Source: Chelatococcus sambhunathii
GTDB taxonomy: Bacteria > Pseudomonadota > Alphaproteobacteria > Rhizobiales > Methylopilaceae
Assembly (NCBI GenBank): GCA_031316315.1
Contig: JADBEO010000041.1
Coordinates: 1-36,848 of the forward strand
Direction of reading: 5' to 3'
Length of the DNA stretch: 36,848 bases
In this document: piece by piece, positions 16,894 through 26,794 of the stretch
Layout of the letters: every line of letters begins with the position of its first letter
Numbering within the stretch: position 1 is the stretch's first letter
Position numbers and translations under genes: made by a program
Notes under the pieces: generated by a model
Databases searched by the model: none
What the model saw: the letters and a program-made list of their open reading frames with translations, nothing else
What the model was told of the DNA's origin: nothing

Positions 16894-17412
16894 TCATGCG
16901 AGCTCCTTCAGCCTTGCGGCGCGGGCTGCGGCGCCGCGGTGCTGGGCGTGGCAGATCGCGACCGCGAGCGCGTCGGCGGCGTCGGCGGTCGAGACCTGCG
17001 CCTTTGGCAGCAGCACCGCGATCATCGCCTGGATCTGCCGCTTCTCCGCGTGGCCCGCGCCGACGACCGTCTTCTTGACGAGGTTCGGCGCGTATTCGGC
17101 GACGGCGAGCCCGGCGAGCGCCGGGACCAGCATGGCGACCCCCCTCGCCTGCCCAAGCTTCAGCGTCGAATGCGGGTTTGAGTTGACGAAGGTCTCCTCC
17201 ACCGCCGCCTCATGCGGCGCATGGGCCTCGAGAATGGCGACGAGCCCGGCGTGGAGCGCGGCGAGCCGGGCGGCGAGCGGCAGCGCCTCGTCGGGCTTGA
17301 TGACCCCGGCGGCGACGAAGGACAGCCGCGTCCCTTCCGCCGTAACCACCCCCCAGCCGGTGCGGCGCAGGCCCGGATCGACGCCGAGGATGCGAATCGG
17401 AAGCGCGCTCAT
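16894..17412 (-). CDS. ruvC: Crossover junction endodeoxyribonuclease RuvC
   Basis: RuvC resolves Holliday junctions. From the ATG at 17412 it has 172 residues. The RNase H-like acidic residues are visible: Asp in [15 protein letters not shown], Glu in [23 protein letters not shown], and the C-terminal Asp pair in [16 protein letters not shown]. An in-frame TTG at 17418 is an alternative start; neither has a clear ribosome-binding site. It leads the ruv cluster, but the ruvC-ruvA gap (208 bp) holds a palindromic repeat instead of tight coupling. It is divergent from the PNPOx-fold gene. Confidence 0.96.
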   Translation of the reverse strand: MSALPIRILGVDPGLRRTGWGVVTAEGTRLSFVAAGVIKPDEALPLAARLAALHAGLVAILEAHAPHEAAVEETFVNSNPHSTLKLGQARGVAMLVPALAGLAVAEYAPNLVKKTVVGAGHAEKRQIQAMIAVLLPKAQVSTADAADALAVAICHAQHRGAAARAARLKELA

Positions 17413-17598
17413 CGTCAATCATCTAGCCGCGGTTCCTTAACGGAACACAAGTGGAACGGACACCCCTTCTTCCCGGGCTCAGCTTCCGATGCCGGTAAGA
17501 GGCTCGAAGCCACAGGCCGAACGCGCGCGAGAGGCCGCCGACAACCTTTTCGTCGCCGGGCGCGTTTCCGGACCTGAGCCAGATCGGAAAGGAAACCC

Positions 17599-18036
17599 GT
17601 GAGCGAGCGCACGCTGAAGGATCTTTCGAAGGCGATGCAAAGCATCGATTTCGCCATGCTTTTCACAAAATCGGACGGCGGAGCGATGGCCGGCCGCCCG
17701 ATGAGCAACAACCGTGACGTCGAGTATGACGGCGACAGCTTCTATTTCACCTATGAGCAGTTTCGAACCGTCTCCGACATCGAGCGTGACCGGAAGGTGT
17801 CGCTGTCCTTCCAGGGCTCGTCCGGCCTGCTGGGATTGCGTCCGCTCTTCATCTGCGTCGAAGGCGAGGCCGAGCTGATCCGTGACAAAGCGGCCTTCGA
17901 GGCGCACTGGACGAAGGATCTGGACCGCTGGTTCCCGGACGGGATCGACACGCCCGGCGTCGTGCTCGTGAAGGTGCGCGCGAGCCGCGTGCACTGGTGG
18001 GACGGCGAGGACGAAGGAGAAATCCTCTTGCGATGA
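17599..18036 (+). CDS. Pyridoxamine 5'-phosphate oxidase-fold protein (general stress protein 26 type)
   Basis: This 145-residue split-barrel flavin-binding-type protein is of the group that includes general stress protein 26. The family phrases MQSIDFAMLFTKSDGGAMAGRPM, FYFTYEQFRTVSDIERDRKVSLSFQG and GEAELIRDKAAFEAHWTKDLDRWFPDGIDTPGVVLVKVRA are visible, with VHWWDG near the end. The GTG start at 17599 is well supported by AAGGAAA about 5 nt upstream. Members bind FMN, FAD or F420, and their substrates are mostly unknown. It stands alone on the plus strand between ruvC and the convergent Hsp70-like gene. I found no EcfG-type stress promoter upstream. Confidence 0.88.
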   Translation: MSERTLKDLSKAMQSIDFAMLFTKSDGGAMAGRPMSNNRDVEYDGDSFYFTYEQFRTVSDIERDRKVSLSFQGSSGLLGLRPLFICVEGEAELIRDKAAFEAHWTKDLDRWFPDGIDTPGVVLVKVRASRVHWWDGEDEGEILLR

Positions 18037-18111
18037 CCTCTACCGTCACGCGTCGCTGAGAGTTCGGCCCTCGGCCGGTTTGTCAGCCCGACGTGGTTGA
18101 CGTAGCTGTCG

Positions 18112-19368
18112 TCAGCCGGCCGCTCCGTAGCGCCGGCCCGCCTCGATGGTCAGGCCGGCGCCGACCGCGCCGAAGATGTCGCCTTCGATCACCCGCGCGG
18201 ACGGGACCGCGCTCAGGATCGCGCGGCGGACATGGCCGATCCGGGTGGAGCCGCCAGTGAGGAACACGGCGTCGATCCGGCCGGCCTCGACGCCGGCCAG
18301 CGACAGACAGCGGCGCGTCTGCTCCGCGATCTTTCCGGCGAGGGCCGCTGTATGCTCCTCGAACGACTCGCGCCGCACTTGCGAGGTCAGCCCCGGCTCC
18401 GCGCCCGGCAGTGCCAGCTGCGTCTCCGTCTCGTCAGACAGCCGGATCTTCGCGCCCTCGACCTCGGCGGCGAGGCCGTGGCCGCGCTCATCGTCGATCA
18501 CCCGGATCAGGCGGTCGATCAGGTCTGGCCGCGCGGACTCGCGCCGCACCTCGCGCACCTGCCGCAGCGTCTTGCCGTCGTAGAGCTTGTTGATGGTCGA
18601 CCAGGTCGACAGCTCGTGGAAATAGCTGGAGGGCGCCTCGAGCTCACGCCGCTTCATCGGCGAACGGTAGCCCAGCAGCGGCATGACGACGCCGAGGCTG
18701 AGGCGCCGGTCGAAGTCGACGCCGCCGACCCGCACGCCCTCGTTGGCGAGGATGTCGCTTTGCCGGTCCGCGCGGCCATGACGATCGGGTCCGAGGCGGA
18801 CAACGGAAAAGTCCGAGGTGCCGCCGCCGATGTCGGCGATCAGCGCCAGCTCCTCGCCCGAAACGCTTCGCTCGTAGTCCAGCGCGGCGGCGACGGGCTC
18901 GAACTGGAACGACACGTCCCTGAAGCCGATCGACAGCGCGATCTCGCGCAGCGTCTCCTCCGCACGCGCGTCGCCGTCTGGATCGCCGTCGACGAAATGG
19001 ACGGGGCGGCCGTGGACCACCGTGTCGAGGGACCGCCCGGTCGCCGCCTCCGCGCGGCGCTTCACGATGGCGAGGTAACGCGCCAGAACCTCGCGGAACT
19101 TGACCCGCGACCTGCCGAGCTGGGTCGCCTCGTCGATCAGCGCCGTGCCGAGCACGGATTTGAGGCTGCGCATCAGGCGGCCGGCCTCGGCGTCAAAGTA
19201 GGCCGACATCGCCGCGCGGCCGACCTTCGCGTCGCCGGAGGGCGAAAAGAAGATCGCGCTCGGGATGGTTCGCTCGCCGCCCTCGAGGCGCGCGAGCGCC
19301 GGCGCGCCGGCGTCGAACACGCCGAGCGTTGTGTTGGACGTGCCGAAATCGAGGCCGCAGGCGGTCAT
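18112..19368 (-). CDS. Hsp70-family ATPase, YegD-like
   Basis: This 418-residue protein consists essentially of the actin-like ATPase domain of Hsp70. The phosphate-1 loop is GLDFGTSNTTLGV (5-17), the phosphate-2 loop is DIGGGTSDFSV (179-189), and the adenosine motif is FLTGGSTRIGHVRRAI near the C-terminus. The substrate-binding beta domain and lid of DnaK are absent, as in E. coli YegD. Its client and cochaperones are unknown. It stands as a single gene; upstream of it lies a palindromic repeat that separates it from yebC. It converges with the PNPOx-fold gene. The family is clear and the function is not. Confidence 0.9.
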   Translation of the reverse strand: MTACGLDFGTSNTTLGVFDAGAPALARLEGGERTIPSAIFFSPSGDAKVGRAAMSAYFDAEAGRLMRSLKSVLGTALIDEATQLGRSRVKFREVLARYLAIVKRRAEAATGRSLDTVVHGRPVHFVDGDPDGDARAEETLREIALSIGFRDVSFQFEPVAAALDYERSVSGEELALIADIGGGTSDFSVVRLGPDRHGRADRQSDILANEGVRVGGVDFDRRLSLGVVMPLLGYRSPMKRRELEAPSSYFHELSTWSTINKLYDGKTLRQVREVRRESARPDLIDRLIRVIDDERGHGLAAEVEGAKIRLSDETETQLALPGAEPGLTSQVRRESFEEHTAALAGKIAEQTRRCLSLAGVEAGRIDAVFLTGGSTRIGHVRRAILSAVPSARVIEGDIFGAVGAGLTIEAGRRYGAAG

Positions 19369-19417
19369 CGGCTGACCTCCAAGAGTAATCGCGTGAACGG
19401 GCGGTCGGCCATCTTCA

Positions 19418-19565
19418 TCCCTCCTCGCGGCAGCGGGGAGGGTGGCGCTTCGCGCAAAGCGCGAAGTGACGGGTGGGGTTTCTTGAGCGTGGGGCGCTCA
19501 CCTTTGAAGCCACCCCACCCGACCTCGGCTTGCGCCGAGCCATCCTCCCCTCTGCGAGGGAGGGA
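19418..19565. repeat. Compound palindromic intergenic repeat between yebC and the Hsp70-like gene
   Basis: The outer arms TCCCTCCTCGC (19418) and GCGAGGGAGGGA (ending 19565) pair imperfectly, and GGGTGGGGT (19471) pairs with ACCCCACCC (19512). Inside are an 8-bp hairpin CTTCGCGC-aaa-GCGCGAAG and a 6-bp hairpin CTCGGC-ttgc-GCCGAG. It begins 10 nt past the yebC stop, so it probably ends the yebC transcript. The layout of nested hairpins is like other intergenic repeats in this window, although the sequence differs. Confidence 0.7.
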
Positions 19566-19574
19566 TAAAAGAAG

Positions 19575-20321
19575 TCAGCCCTCGAGCTTGGCCATGATCT
19601 CTTCGGAGATCTCGTAGTTGCCGTGGACGTTCTGGACGTCGTCGTCCTCGTCCATGGCGTCGAGCAGCTTCATCAGCGAGGCGGCCTTTTCCTCGTCGAG
19701 CGCGGTGGTCGTGGTCGGGCGCCAGACGACCTTGGTGCTCTCAGCCTCGCCGAGCGCCGCTTCGAGCGCCTTCGACACCTCGTTGAGGTCCTCGAACGAG
19801 CACGTCACGACGTGGCCTTCGTCATCGGATTCGACGTCTTCGGCGCCGGCCTCGATGGCGGCCTCCAGCACATCGTCGGCCGAGCCGGCCTTCGCCGGAT
19901 AGACGATCTCGCCGACGCGATTGAACATGAAGGCGACCGAGCCGGTCTCGCCGAGCGCGCCGCCGGACTTGGTGAAGTAGGAGCGGACCGCCGAAGCGGT
20001 GCGGTTGCGGTTGTCGGTCAGCGCCTCGACGATGATGGCGACGCCGCCGGGGCCATAGCCCTCGTAGCGGACCTCCTCGTAGTTCTCGCCGTCGGCGCCG
20101 GAGGCCTTCTTGATGGCGCGCTCGATGTTGTCCTTCGGCATGGACTGGGCTTTCGCCGCCTGCACCGCGAGGCGCAGCCGCGCGTTCATGTTCACGTCCG
20201 GAAGGCCGGCCTTCGCCGCGACGGTGATCTCGCGCGCGAGCTTGGAGAAGAGCTTCGCCCGGACCGCGTCCTGGCGGCCCTTGCGGTGCATGATGTTCTT
20301 GAACTGCGAATGGCCGGCCAC
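19575..20321 (-). CDS. YebC/PmpR-family regulator
   Basis: This 248-residue protein belongs to the family described both as DNA-binding regulators and, more recently, as ribosome-associated factors that relieve stalling. It has the unmistakable N-terminus [27 protein letters not shown], then [17 protein letters not shown], the [28 protein letters not shown]-type segment, [11 protein letters not shown] and the acidic C-terminus ([17 protein letters not shown]). I chose the GTG at 20321 because it gives the family's exact start and has GGAG 9 nt upstream; an in-frame ATG at 20351 would add ten residues. It is commonly encoded next to ruvC, and here it is within 3 kb of it. Confidence 0.95.
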   Translation of the reverse strand: MAGHSQFKNIMHRKGRQDAVRAKLFSKLAREITVAAKAGLPDVNMNARLRLAVQAAKAQSMPKDNIERAIKKASGADGENYEEVRYEGYGPGGVAIIVEALTDNRNRTASAVRSYFTKSGGALGETGSVAFMFNRVGEIVYPAKAGSADDVLEAAIEAGAEDVESDDEGHVVTCSFEDLNEVSKALEAALGEAESTKVVWRPTTTTALDEEKAASLMKLLDAMDEDDDVQNVHGNYEISEEIMAKLEG

Positions 20322-20766
20322 GGGAGAAGGCTCCGACGATGCGGGACGCAACCGGCAAGCGCTCGAAGCGCGCGCTGCGTCCGATGTGAGGATCGGCGCG
20401 CCTTATAGAATCCGCGGCCTCCGAAGAAAAGCCGGCAGGTTCCCTCCCGGTCAGGCCCTCGGCGAGCCGCGCGCCATGCTTGTCGCGCAGAACCCCTATG
20501 CTGCCGCGCAACATCCGACGCGCAGGCCGGAGCATCAGGCGGCTTGGACTAACGCGCTGCCCACAAAGGGGACCCCTAGAGAGTGATAGGCTTATACGAT
20601 CATATTCAGCTTCTTCCAACTCCAATCCTCCGCCCGGCATTGACGAAACCAATCAATTGATCTGACGCCACAATCGCTCTGATTTCGTTGAATATTCAAA
20701 CGTCCGCACGTAGCTTTCGATCGACAGCCGCGATCGGCGCGGCGAAAGTTGTGATCGTATTTCTCT
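20322..20766. other. 445-bp divergent intergenic region, yebC to the YdeP-like oxidoreductase
   Basis: This region holds the divergent promoters of yebC and the oxidoreductase gene. The half next to the oxidoreductase (from about 20575) is clearly A+T-richer than the genome and carries two perfect palindromes, listed separately. An 11-bp palindrome AGGGG-a-CCCCT lies at 20568-20578. I see no coding signal or RNA gene. Confidence 0.6.
20652..20699 (+). promoter_or_regulatory. Two A+T-rich palindromes, candidate operators
   Basis: ATCAATTGAT (20652-20661) and TTGAATATTCAA (20688-20699) are both perfect palindromes, with centres 37 bp apart, ending 67 bp before the start of the oxidoreductase gene. 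A dimeric regulator is a reasonable guess, and the small winged-helix-like product of the second gene of that operon is a candidate. The palindromes are seen; the binding is inference. Confidence 0.35.
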
Positions 20767-23063
<2,297 letters not shown>

Positions 23064-23064
<1 letters not shown>

Positions 23065-23366
23065 TGGACGAGACCCGTTTCATGGCCGAGGTCGAGGCGG
23101 TCGAGCGCGGCCGGCCGGGTCTGTCGATGCTGCACGCCGGCCTGCTGGTCGCCCTGCGCGAGGGCCTTGCGGCCGACACCCGCAGTTTTGCGCGGGTCTT
23201 CGGCGTCGCGCACGCGCTGGTGCTGCGCGCGGCGAACGAGCTCTCCGACGAGCATGCGCTTGTCGAGGAGACGGGACGGGACTCGCGCACCCAGCGCGCG
23301 CGCCTCGCGCTGACGGCCGCCGGCCGGCGCCTGTTCGAGCGCGCGGTCCAGCCGATCGCGGCCTGA
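23064..23366 (+). CDS. Small winged-helix-like protein coupled to the oxidoreductase
   Basis: The 100-residue product starts at an ATG that overlaps the TGA of the oxidoreductase gene (TGATG), with GGGAGG 7 nt upstream; a GTG at 23061 is also possible. The predicted helices and the segment FARVFGVAHALVLRAANELSDEHALVEETGRDSRTQRARLALTAAGRRLFE look like a MarR-type recognition helix and wing, but the protein is too short for a complete MarR dimer arm. I infer a regulator or accessory protein for the oxidoreductase because of the translational coupling. The DNA target, if any, could be the palindromes upstream of the operon. Confidence 0.75.
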
Positions 23367-23367
23367 G

Positions 23368-23616
23368 TCAGTCGCAGACGCTGACCTGACGGGTGTAGCC
23401 ATTGCCAAAATCGTCGATCCCGGCGGCGCCCGACCAGCAGCTTGCGTCGTAGGACACGCCGGAAAAGGCGAGCCGGCCGTCGGAGGGCAGCGCCGGCGAG
23501 GTGGCGTTGGCGACGAGGGCGCCGAGCAGAGCGGCCGCGGCGAAGATCGCGACCAGCGTCGCCGCGCCGGCGGCGATAGACAGAATCTTGCGGAGAGGCG
23601 CGGTCTTGGCGGTCAT
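23368..23616 (-). CDS. Small membrane-anchored or secreted protein, unknown
   Basis: I do not recognise this 82-residue product. It has a basic N-terminus (KTAPLRK) followed by a long hydrophobic segment (about 11-36) that is either a signal peptide or an anchor. A 45-residue exported part follows, with two cysteines (Cys60 and Cys81) that could pair, and aromatic and Gly-rich stretches (DDFGNGYTRQVSVCD). A weak GGGGA lies about 10 nt before the ATG. Its stop is 1 nt from the convergent winged-helix gene. Codon use matches the genome, so it looks like a real small gene. Confidence 0.6.
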   Translation of the reverse strand: MTAKTAPLRKILSIAAGAATLVAIFAAAALLGALVANATSPALPSDGRLAFSGVSYDASCWSGAAGIDDFGNGYTRQVSVCD

Positions 23617-23773
23617 TGAGGTCGTCCCCGAAGCTTGTACGGAGATCGTCCCCCGACCCCGCGCTCCTCAGACGCCGCTGGACGCCAAAAGGTTCGCGCG
23701 AGCGCAAAAGATTGCGTGTGGCGAGCGCTCACGGCGCTTGCATCTTCGAGAGTGCGGACTCTAGCGTTGGACG

Positions 23774-24154
23774 ATGAGCGAAAATCTCTCGCAACGCGTC
23801 GGCGATCAGCGCGTCCGCAACAGGATAATGGAGGTCACCGAAACTCTGGCGTTCGGCGACGAGGGAGTGCGACAAGTCGGATTAAAAGAATATTTTGAGC
23901 AATTTTATGACTGGATTCCCAATAATGACGATGGCAGCGCACTTCGAAACAGTGCAATTACAGAAATCGAGCGAAATCTGATAACAGCAGTGAGAACTCT
24001 GCTCGACAACGCCTGCGACGTTACTCCAGACATGAGCGAGGAAGAATTTATCGAAACAGGTTGGCCGAGACGCATACAGCCATTCGCTCGCGAGACCCTC
24101 GACGTGATGTTGCGCAGAGGCAAGTTCAGCGAAGAGATCGTCCCGTCCTCATAG
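23774..24154 (+). CDS. Orphan protein of low G+C, unknown
   Basis: This 126-residue soluble, acidic, mostly helical product (LKEYFEQFYDWIPNNDDGSALRNSAITEIERNLI and so on) resembles nothing I know. It has no membrane segment or signal peptide. Its body (about 23880-24060) is near half A+T, with runs such as attaaaagaatattttgag, in sharp contrast to its roughly 70% G+C neighbours, which suggests recent acquisition. The ribosome-binding site is weak (ttggacg before ATG). It ends 27 nt before the convergent phosphoesterase gene. The open frame with strong local composition bias and no genome-typical codon use makes the coding call moderately safe. Confidence 0.6.
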   Translation: MSENLSQRVGDQRVRNRIMEVTETLAFGDEGVRQVGLKEYFEQFYDWIPNNDDGSALRNSAITEIERNLITAVRTLLDNACDVTPDMSEEEFIETGWPRRIQPFARETLDVMLRRGKFSEEIVPSS

Positions 24155-24180
24155 CGAGGTCGCGCAATCCCCTACCAGCG

Positions 24181-25002
24181 CTATTCCCAGAAGTCGGGAA
24201 TGGCCTCGCTGAGGCTTCCGCCGAGCCGCACCGGCGCAATCTTCGTCGCGAGCCCGCGGGCGTCGAGTTCGACCGCGACGCCCGACAGCGTCGCCTCGCC
24301 GTCGGCCGGCTCGAAGCGCGTCGAGGGCAGCTTTCGCAGGAACCGATGGATCGGCTCCTCCTTCTTCATGCCGAGGCACGAGTCGTAGTCGCCGCACATG
24401 CCGGCGTCGGACATGTAGGCGGTGCCGCCCGACAGGATTCGGTGGTCCGAGGTCGGGGTGTGGGTATGGGTGCCCACGACGAGGCTCGCCCGGCCGTCGG
24501 CGAAATGTCCGAAGGCCTGCTTCTCGCTTGTCGCCTCAGCGTGGAAGTCGACCACGATCGCGTCGCAGCCGACCCCGAGTGGACAGGCCTCGAGCTCCGC
24601 GTCGCCCGCGCGGAACGGGTCGTCGAGTTGCGGACCCATGAAGACCTGGCCCATAACGTTGACGACGAGCACGCGCGCGCCGTTTCGCGCCTCGACGAGC
24701 GCGGCGCCGCGGCCGGGCGTGCCCTTGGGGAAGTTGGCTGGGCGGATCAGCCGCTCGGCGCGCTCGATGAAGACGAGCGCCTCACGCTGGTCGAAGGAGT
24801 GGTTGCCGAGCGTGACGGCGTCGCAGCCCGAGGCGACCAGATCCTCGTAGATCGACTCGGTGATGCCGAAACCGCCGGCGGCGTTCTCGCCGTTGATCAC
24901 GACGAGATCGAGCTTCCAGCGCTCCCTCAAGGCCGGAAGACGCTCGGTGACGGCGACGCGGCCGGTCCGGCCGACCACGTCGCCGAGAAAGAGAAGACGC
25001 AT
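24181..25002 (-). CDS. YmdB-family metallophosphoesterase
   Basis: The 273-residue calcineurin-like phosphoesterase belongs to the YmdB/TIGR00282 family, whose Bacillus member hydrolyses 2',3'-cyclic nucleotides and affects motility versus biofilm decisions. Metal-site motifs are visible in order: FLGDVVGRTGR (6-16), VINGENAAGGFGIT, LGNHSFDQRE, VDFHAEATSEKQAFGHFADGRASLVVGTHTHTPTSDHRIL, and GTAYMSDAGMCGDYDSCLGM. The usual GNHTWD is GNHSFD here, a mild change outside the metal ligands. It has its own short upstream gap with the entericidin-like gene on the same strand. The substrate in this organism is unknown. Confidence 0.93.
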   Translation of the reverse strand: MRLLFLGDVVGRTGRVAVTERLPALRERWKLDLVVINGENAAGGFGITESIYEDLVASGCDAVTLGNHSFDQREALVFIERAERLIRPANFPKGTPGRGAALVEARNGARVLVVNVMGQVFMGPQLDDPFRAGDAELEACPLGVGCDAIVVDFHAEATSEKQAFGHFADGRASLVVGTHTHTPTSDHRILSGGTAYMSDAGMCGDYDSCLGMKKEEPIHRFLRKLPSTRFEPADGEATLSGVAVELDARGLATKIAPVRLGGSLSEAIPDFWE

Positions 25003-25112
25003 CGCGCATCCTGCAGCTGGCGGGCGCCGGCTCGGGGCCGGCTCCCGTCACATACCCAAGAGGCGCCTCGCCGTCACCGCATGTCGTGTCGGCGTCTTGC
25101 GTCGGCGCGCGA

Positions 25113-25241
25113 TCAGCGGCCGGTGGCGGCGTTGCCGGTCGCCTTCACGTCGTTCCGCACGCCGCGGACGGTGTTGGCGCAGGCGCTGAGGGCGACGGTG
25201 CTGGCGATGAGCGCGGCGACGACGACGAAACGTCCGAGCAT
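25113..25241 (-). CDS. Entericidin A/B-family lipoprotein
   Basis: This is a 42-residue lipoprotein with a hydrophobic signal peptide, lipobox LSAC (Cys21) and the family's tail CANTVRGVRNDVKATG. Entericidins are tiny outer-envelope lipoproteins; in E. coli a pair forms a toxin/antidote linked to stationary phase, but single copies like this one are widespread in alphaproteobacteria with unclear function. GGAGG lies 7 nt before the ATG. The gene is monocistronic, with an EcfG-type promoter candidate about 55 nt upstream. The identification is strong from the lipobox and tail; no antitoxin partner is visible. Confidence 0.88.
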   Translation of the reverse strand: MLGRFVVVAALIASTVALSACANTVRGVRNDVKATGNAATGR

Positions 25242-25297
25242 GGGAAAACCTCCGATAGATCCCCGAGCGCGCGAGGAACCGCGGCCGGGCCTCTGTG

Positions 25298-25322
25298 AAC
25301 GCCGCCCGGACGAATTGGTTCT
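25298..25322 (-). promoter_or_regulatory. Candidate EcfG-type general-stress promoter of the entericidin gene
   Basis: On the minus strand AGAAC (25318-25322) is followed after 16 nt by CGTT (25298-25301). The alphaproteobacterial EcfG consensus is GGAAC-N16/17-CGTT, so one base differs. It lies about 55 nt upstream of the entericidin start, and entericidin genes are frequent members of this regulon. The match is seen; the promoter activity is inferred. Confidence 0.35.
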
Positions 25323-25368
25323 CGGACTGCGACGAAGGGAGAGGTTTTCCGCTACAGTGCGGCGGAGC

Positions 25369-25971
25369 CTAGATCCCCGGTCGTAGAACGCCCCTCTCGG
25401 TCAGGATCGCGTCGAGCGGCTCGTCGTGCCCGGCGACAGGAACGGCCTCGACCTGCTGGGCGGCGAAGGCGAGGCCGACCGCGAAAGCGGGGCCATCGGC
25501 GCGCAGCTTCTCGAGCGTGCGGTCATAGAACCCGCCACCGTAGCCGACCCGCGCACCGGCGGCGTCGAAGGCCGCCAGCGGCACGAACAGCAGGTCGGGA
25601 ACGACCTCGGAAGCGCTCTCCAGAGGTTCGCGCAGCCCGAACGGCTTGTCCTCGAGACGGTCGCCCGGCTTCCACGACCGGAAGACCAGCGGCTCGCCCT
25701 TCTTCACGATGACCGGCAGGCAGAGCGGCACGCCGGCTGCCGCGAGCTTTGCGGCGAGCGGGCCGGTGTCGATCTCGCCCTTGACCGAGAAGAACAGCGA
25801 GACCCGGGCCGGCCTCTCTTCCGCAACCAGTTCCCCGCCGAGCGCGGCGATCGCCTCGGCCGCGGCGGCCTGTTCCCGCGGATCGAGCGCGGCCCGCGCC
25901 GCGAGCGCGGATTTGCGCAGCGCCGCCTTGCGCGCGGCGAGATCTGAGACCAGCGGTACCGAAGATGTCAT
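25369..25971 (-). CDS. 5-formyltetrahydrofolate cyclo-ligase
   Basis: This 200-residue enzyme (YgfA/Fau, MTHFS) converts 5-formyl-THF to 5,10-methenyl-THF with ATP. It shows the N-terminal lysine/arginine helix (RKAALRKSALAARAALDP), FFSVKGEIDTGPLAAKLAAAGVPLCLPVI and RSWKPGD. The characteristic C-terminal loop VPLAAFDAAGARVGYGGGFYDRTLEKLR is also present. It lies directly downstream of the 6S RNA gene, the same zapA - ssrS - ygfA arrangement known from gammaproteobacteria and many alphaproteobacteria, so it is probably expressed at least in part from the ssrS promoter. The length and motifs are normal. Confidence 0.94.
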   Translation of the reverse strand: MTSSVPLVSDLAARKAALRKSALAARAALDPREQAAAAEAIAALGGELVAEERPARVSLFFSVKGEIDTGPLAAKLAAAGVPLCLPVIVKKGEPLVFRSWKPGDRLEDKPFGLREPLESASEVVPDLLFVPLAAFDAAGARVGYGGGFYDRTLEKLRADGPAFAVGLAFAAQQVEAVPVAGHDEPLDAILTERGVLRPGI

Positions 25972-25984
25972 TCAGAAACCAAGC

Positions 25985-26147
25985 GCGGCGCCACGATGGC
26001 CGTTGGAGCGTTTAGATCCCGGGACACCTACAGAGTAGGTGGGCGCCGTGAATGGCCAAGACCACGGTCGAGGCCAGGGACAGCTCCCGTTCGGAATCGT
26101 AAGGGCCCGGGGATTCAAGTTGTCCTGACGCACCCCGCAGCGCCGCC
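25985..26147 (-). ncRNA. ssrS: 6S RNA (approximate ends)
   Basis: 6S RNA mimics an open promoter and sequesters sigma70-RNA polymerase in stationary phase. The call rests on position (between zapA and ygfA on the same strand) and on structure. An outer 7-bp pairing joins GCGGCGC (near 26141-26147) with GCGCCGC (near 25985-25991). An inner pairing of about 8 bp joins 26106-26114 and 26016-26023. An apical hairpin with a perfect 7-bp stem CACCTAC-tct-GTAGGTG lies inside it on the 3' side. The resulting length of about 163 nt fits the family. The exact ends are not determined; if only the inner stem closes the molecule it would be about 107 nt, which is short for 6S RNA. Confidence 0.72.
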
Positions 26148-26178
26148 ACGCCAAGATATGCGACTGATGCGCAACGCG

Positions 26179-26406
26179 CTAGGGGGAGGCCGCCGAAGAC
26201 CCGCCGTCGCGCGTCGCCAGCTCTTCGACCGCGGCGAGCAGGTCCTCGCCCGCGAGCACGTCGCCGCTCTCGACGTCGGTCACCGACACGCTTTCCTTGC
26301 CGGCTTCGACCAGCTTGATCGCCTGGACGATGGCGTCGTCCCGGCTTTCGAATGGATAGGACAGGGCCTGCGAAACACCGTCCGTCGCCGACGTTACGAA
26401 TGGCAT
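26179..26406 (-). CDS. Small protein of 75 residues downstream of zapA, unknown
   Basis: The product is a compact acidic protein (MPFVTSATDGVSQALSYPFES and so on) with no signal peptide or membrane segment. It starts 16 nt after the zapA stop and has a strong ribosome-binding site (GGAGGAG, 6 nt before the ATG), so it is almost certainly translated from the zapA transcript. I do not recognise a family with confidence. Its conserved-looking middle (ESRDDAIVQAIKLVEAGKESVSVTDVESGDVL) suggests a small alpha/beta fold. It lies between zapA and the 6S RNA gene, where other genomes have nothing. Confidence 0.7.
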   Translation of the reverse strand: MPFVTSATDGVSQALSYPFESRDDAIVQAIKLVEAGKESVSVTDVESGDVLAGEDLLAAVEELATRDGGSSAASP

Positions 26407-26421
26407 GCGGAGCTCCTCCGT

Positions 26422-26793
26422 TCAGTCCCGCCTCGTTCCTTCGCTGAGCTCCTCGGCCATCCGCTCCAGCCGCTCGGCGGCGGCCGCGAGCTGGTCGGCG
26501 ACGTCGGCGTGGCGAGCGTCATAGGCCTTCACCGCGTCGTCGCCGGCGAGCTGCAGCGCCTTGATCTCGGTCTCGAGCGCCTCCGTCCGGCGCCTCGCCT
26601 CGTTGAGCTCGTCGGCGATCATGATGGCGGTCATGACTGACAGTCGGATGTCGCCCACCTCGCCGAACTGGCTCTTCAGCTCGGCAAGGCGCTCGTCGAC
26701 CATGCGGGCGAGCGAAAGCAGGTGCCCCTCCTCGCCCTCCCCGCAGGCCATCTTGTAGTCGCGCCCGCCGATCTGGACCGTGACCTGGGCCAT
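26422..26793 (-). CDS. zapA: Cell division protein ZapA
   Basis: ZapA binds FtsZ and promotes protofilament bundling at the division site. The 123-residue protein begins MAQVTVQIGGRDYKMACGEGEEGHLLSLARMVDERLAELKSQFG, the N-terminal FtsZ-binding globular part, followed by a long coiled coil (about 45-118). The ATG at 26793 is 1 nt after the stop of the upstream coiled-coil gene (TGACATG), so the two are coupled. The frame is open further upstream but overlaps that gene. Confidence 0.93.
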   Translation of the reverse strand: MAQVTVQIGGRDYKMACGEGEEGHLLSLARMVDERLAELKSQFGEVGDIRLSVMTAIMIADELNEARRRTEALETEIKALQLAGDDAVKAYDARHADVADQLAAAAERLERMAEELSEGTRRD

Positions 26794-26794
26794 G

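Noticed and set aside
17413-17598. GGAAC motifs upstream of the PNPOx-fold gene as an EcfG promoter
   Set aside because: None of the GGAAC copies is followed by CGTT at 16-17 nt.
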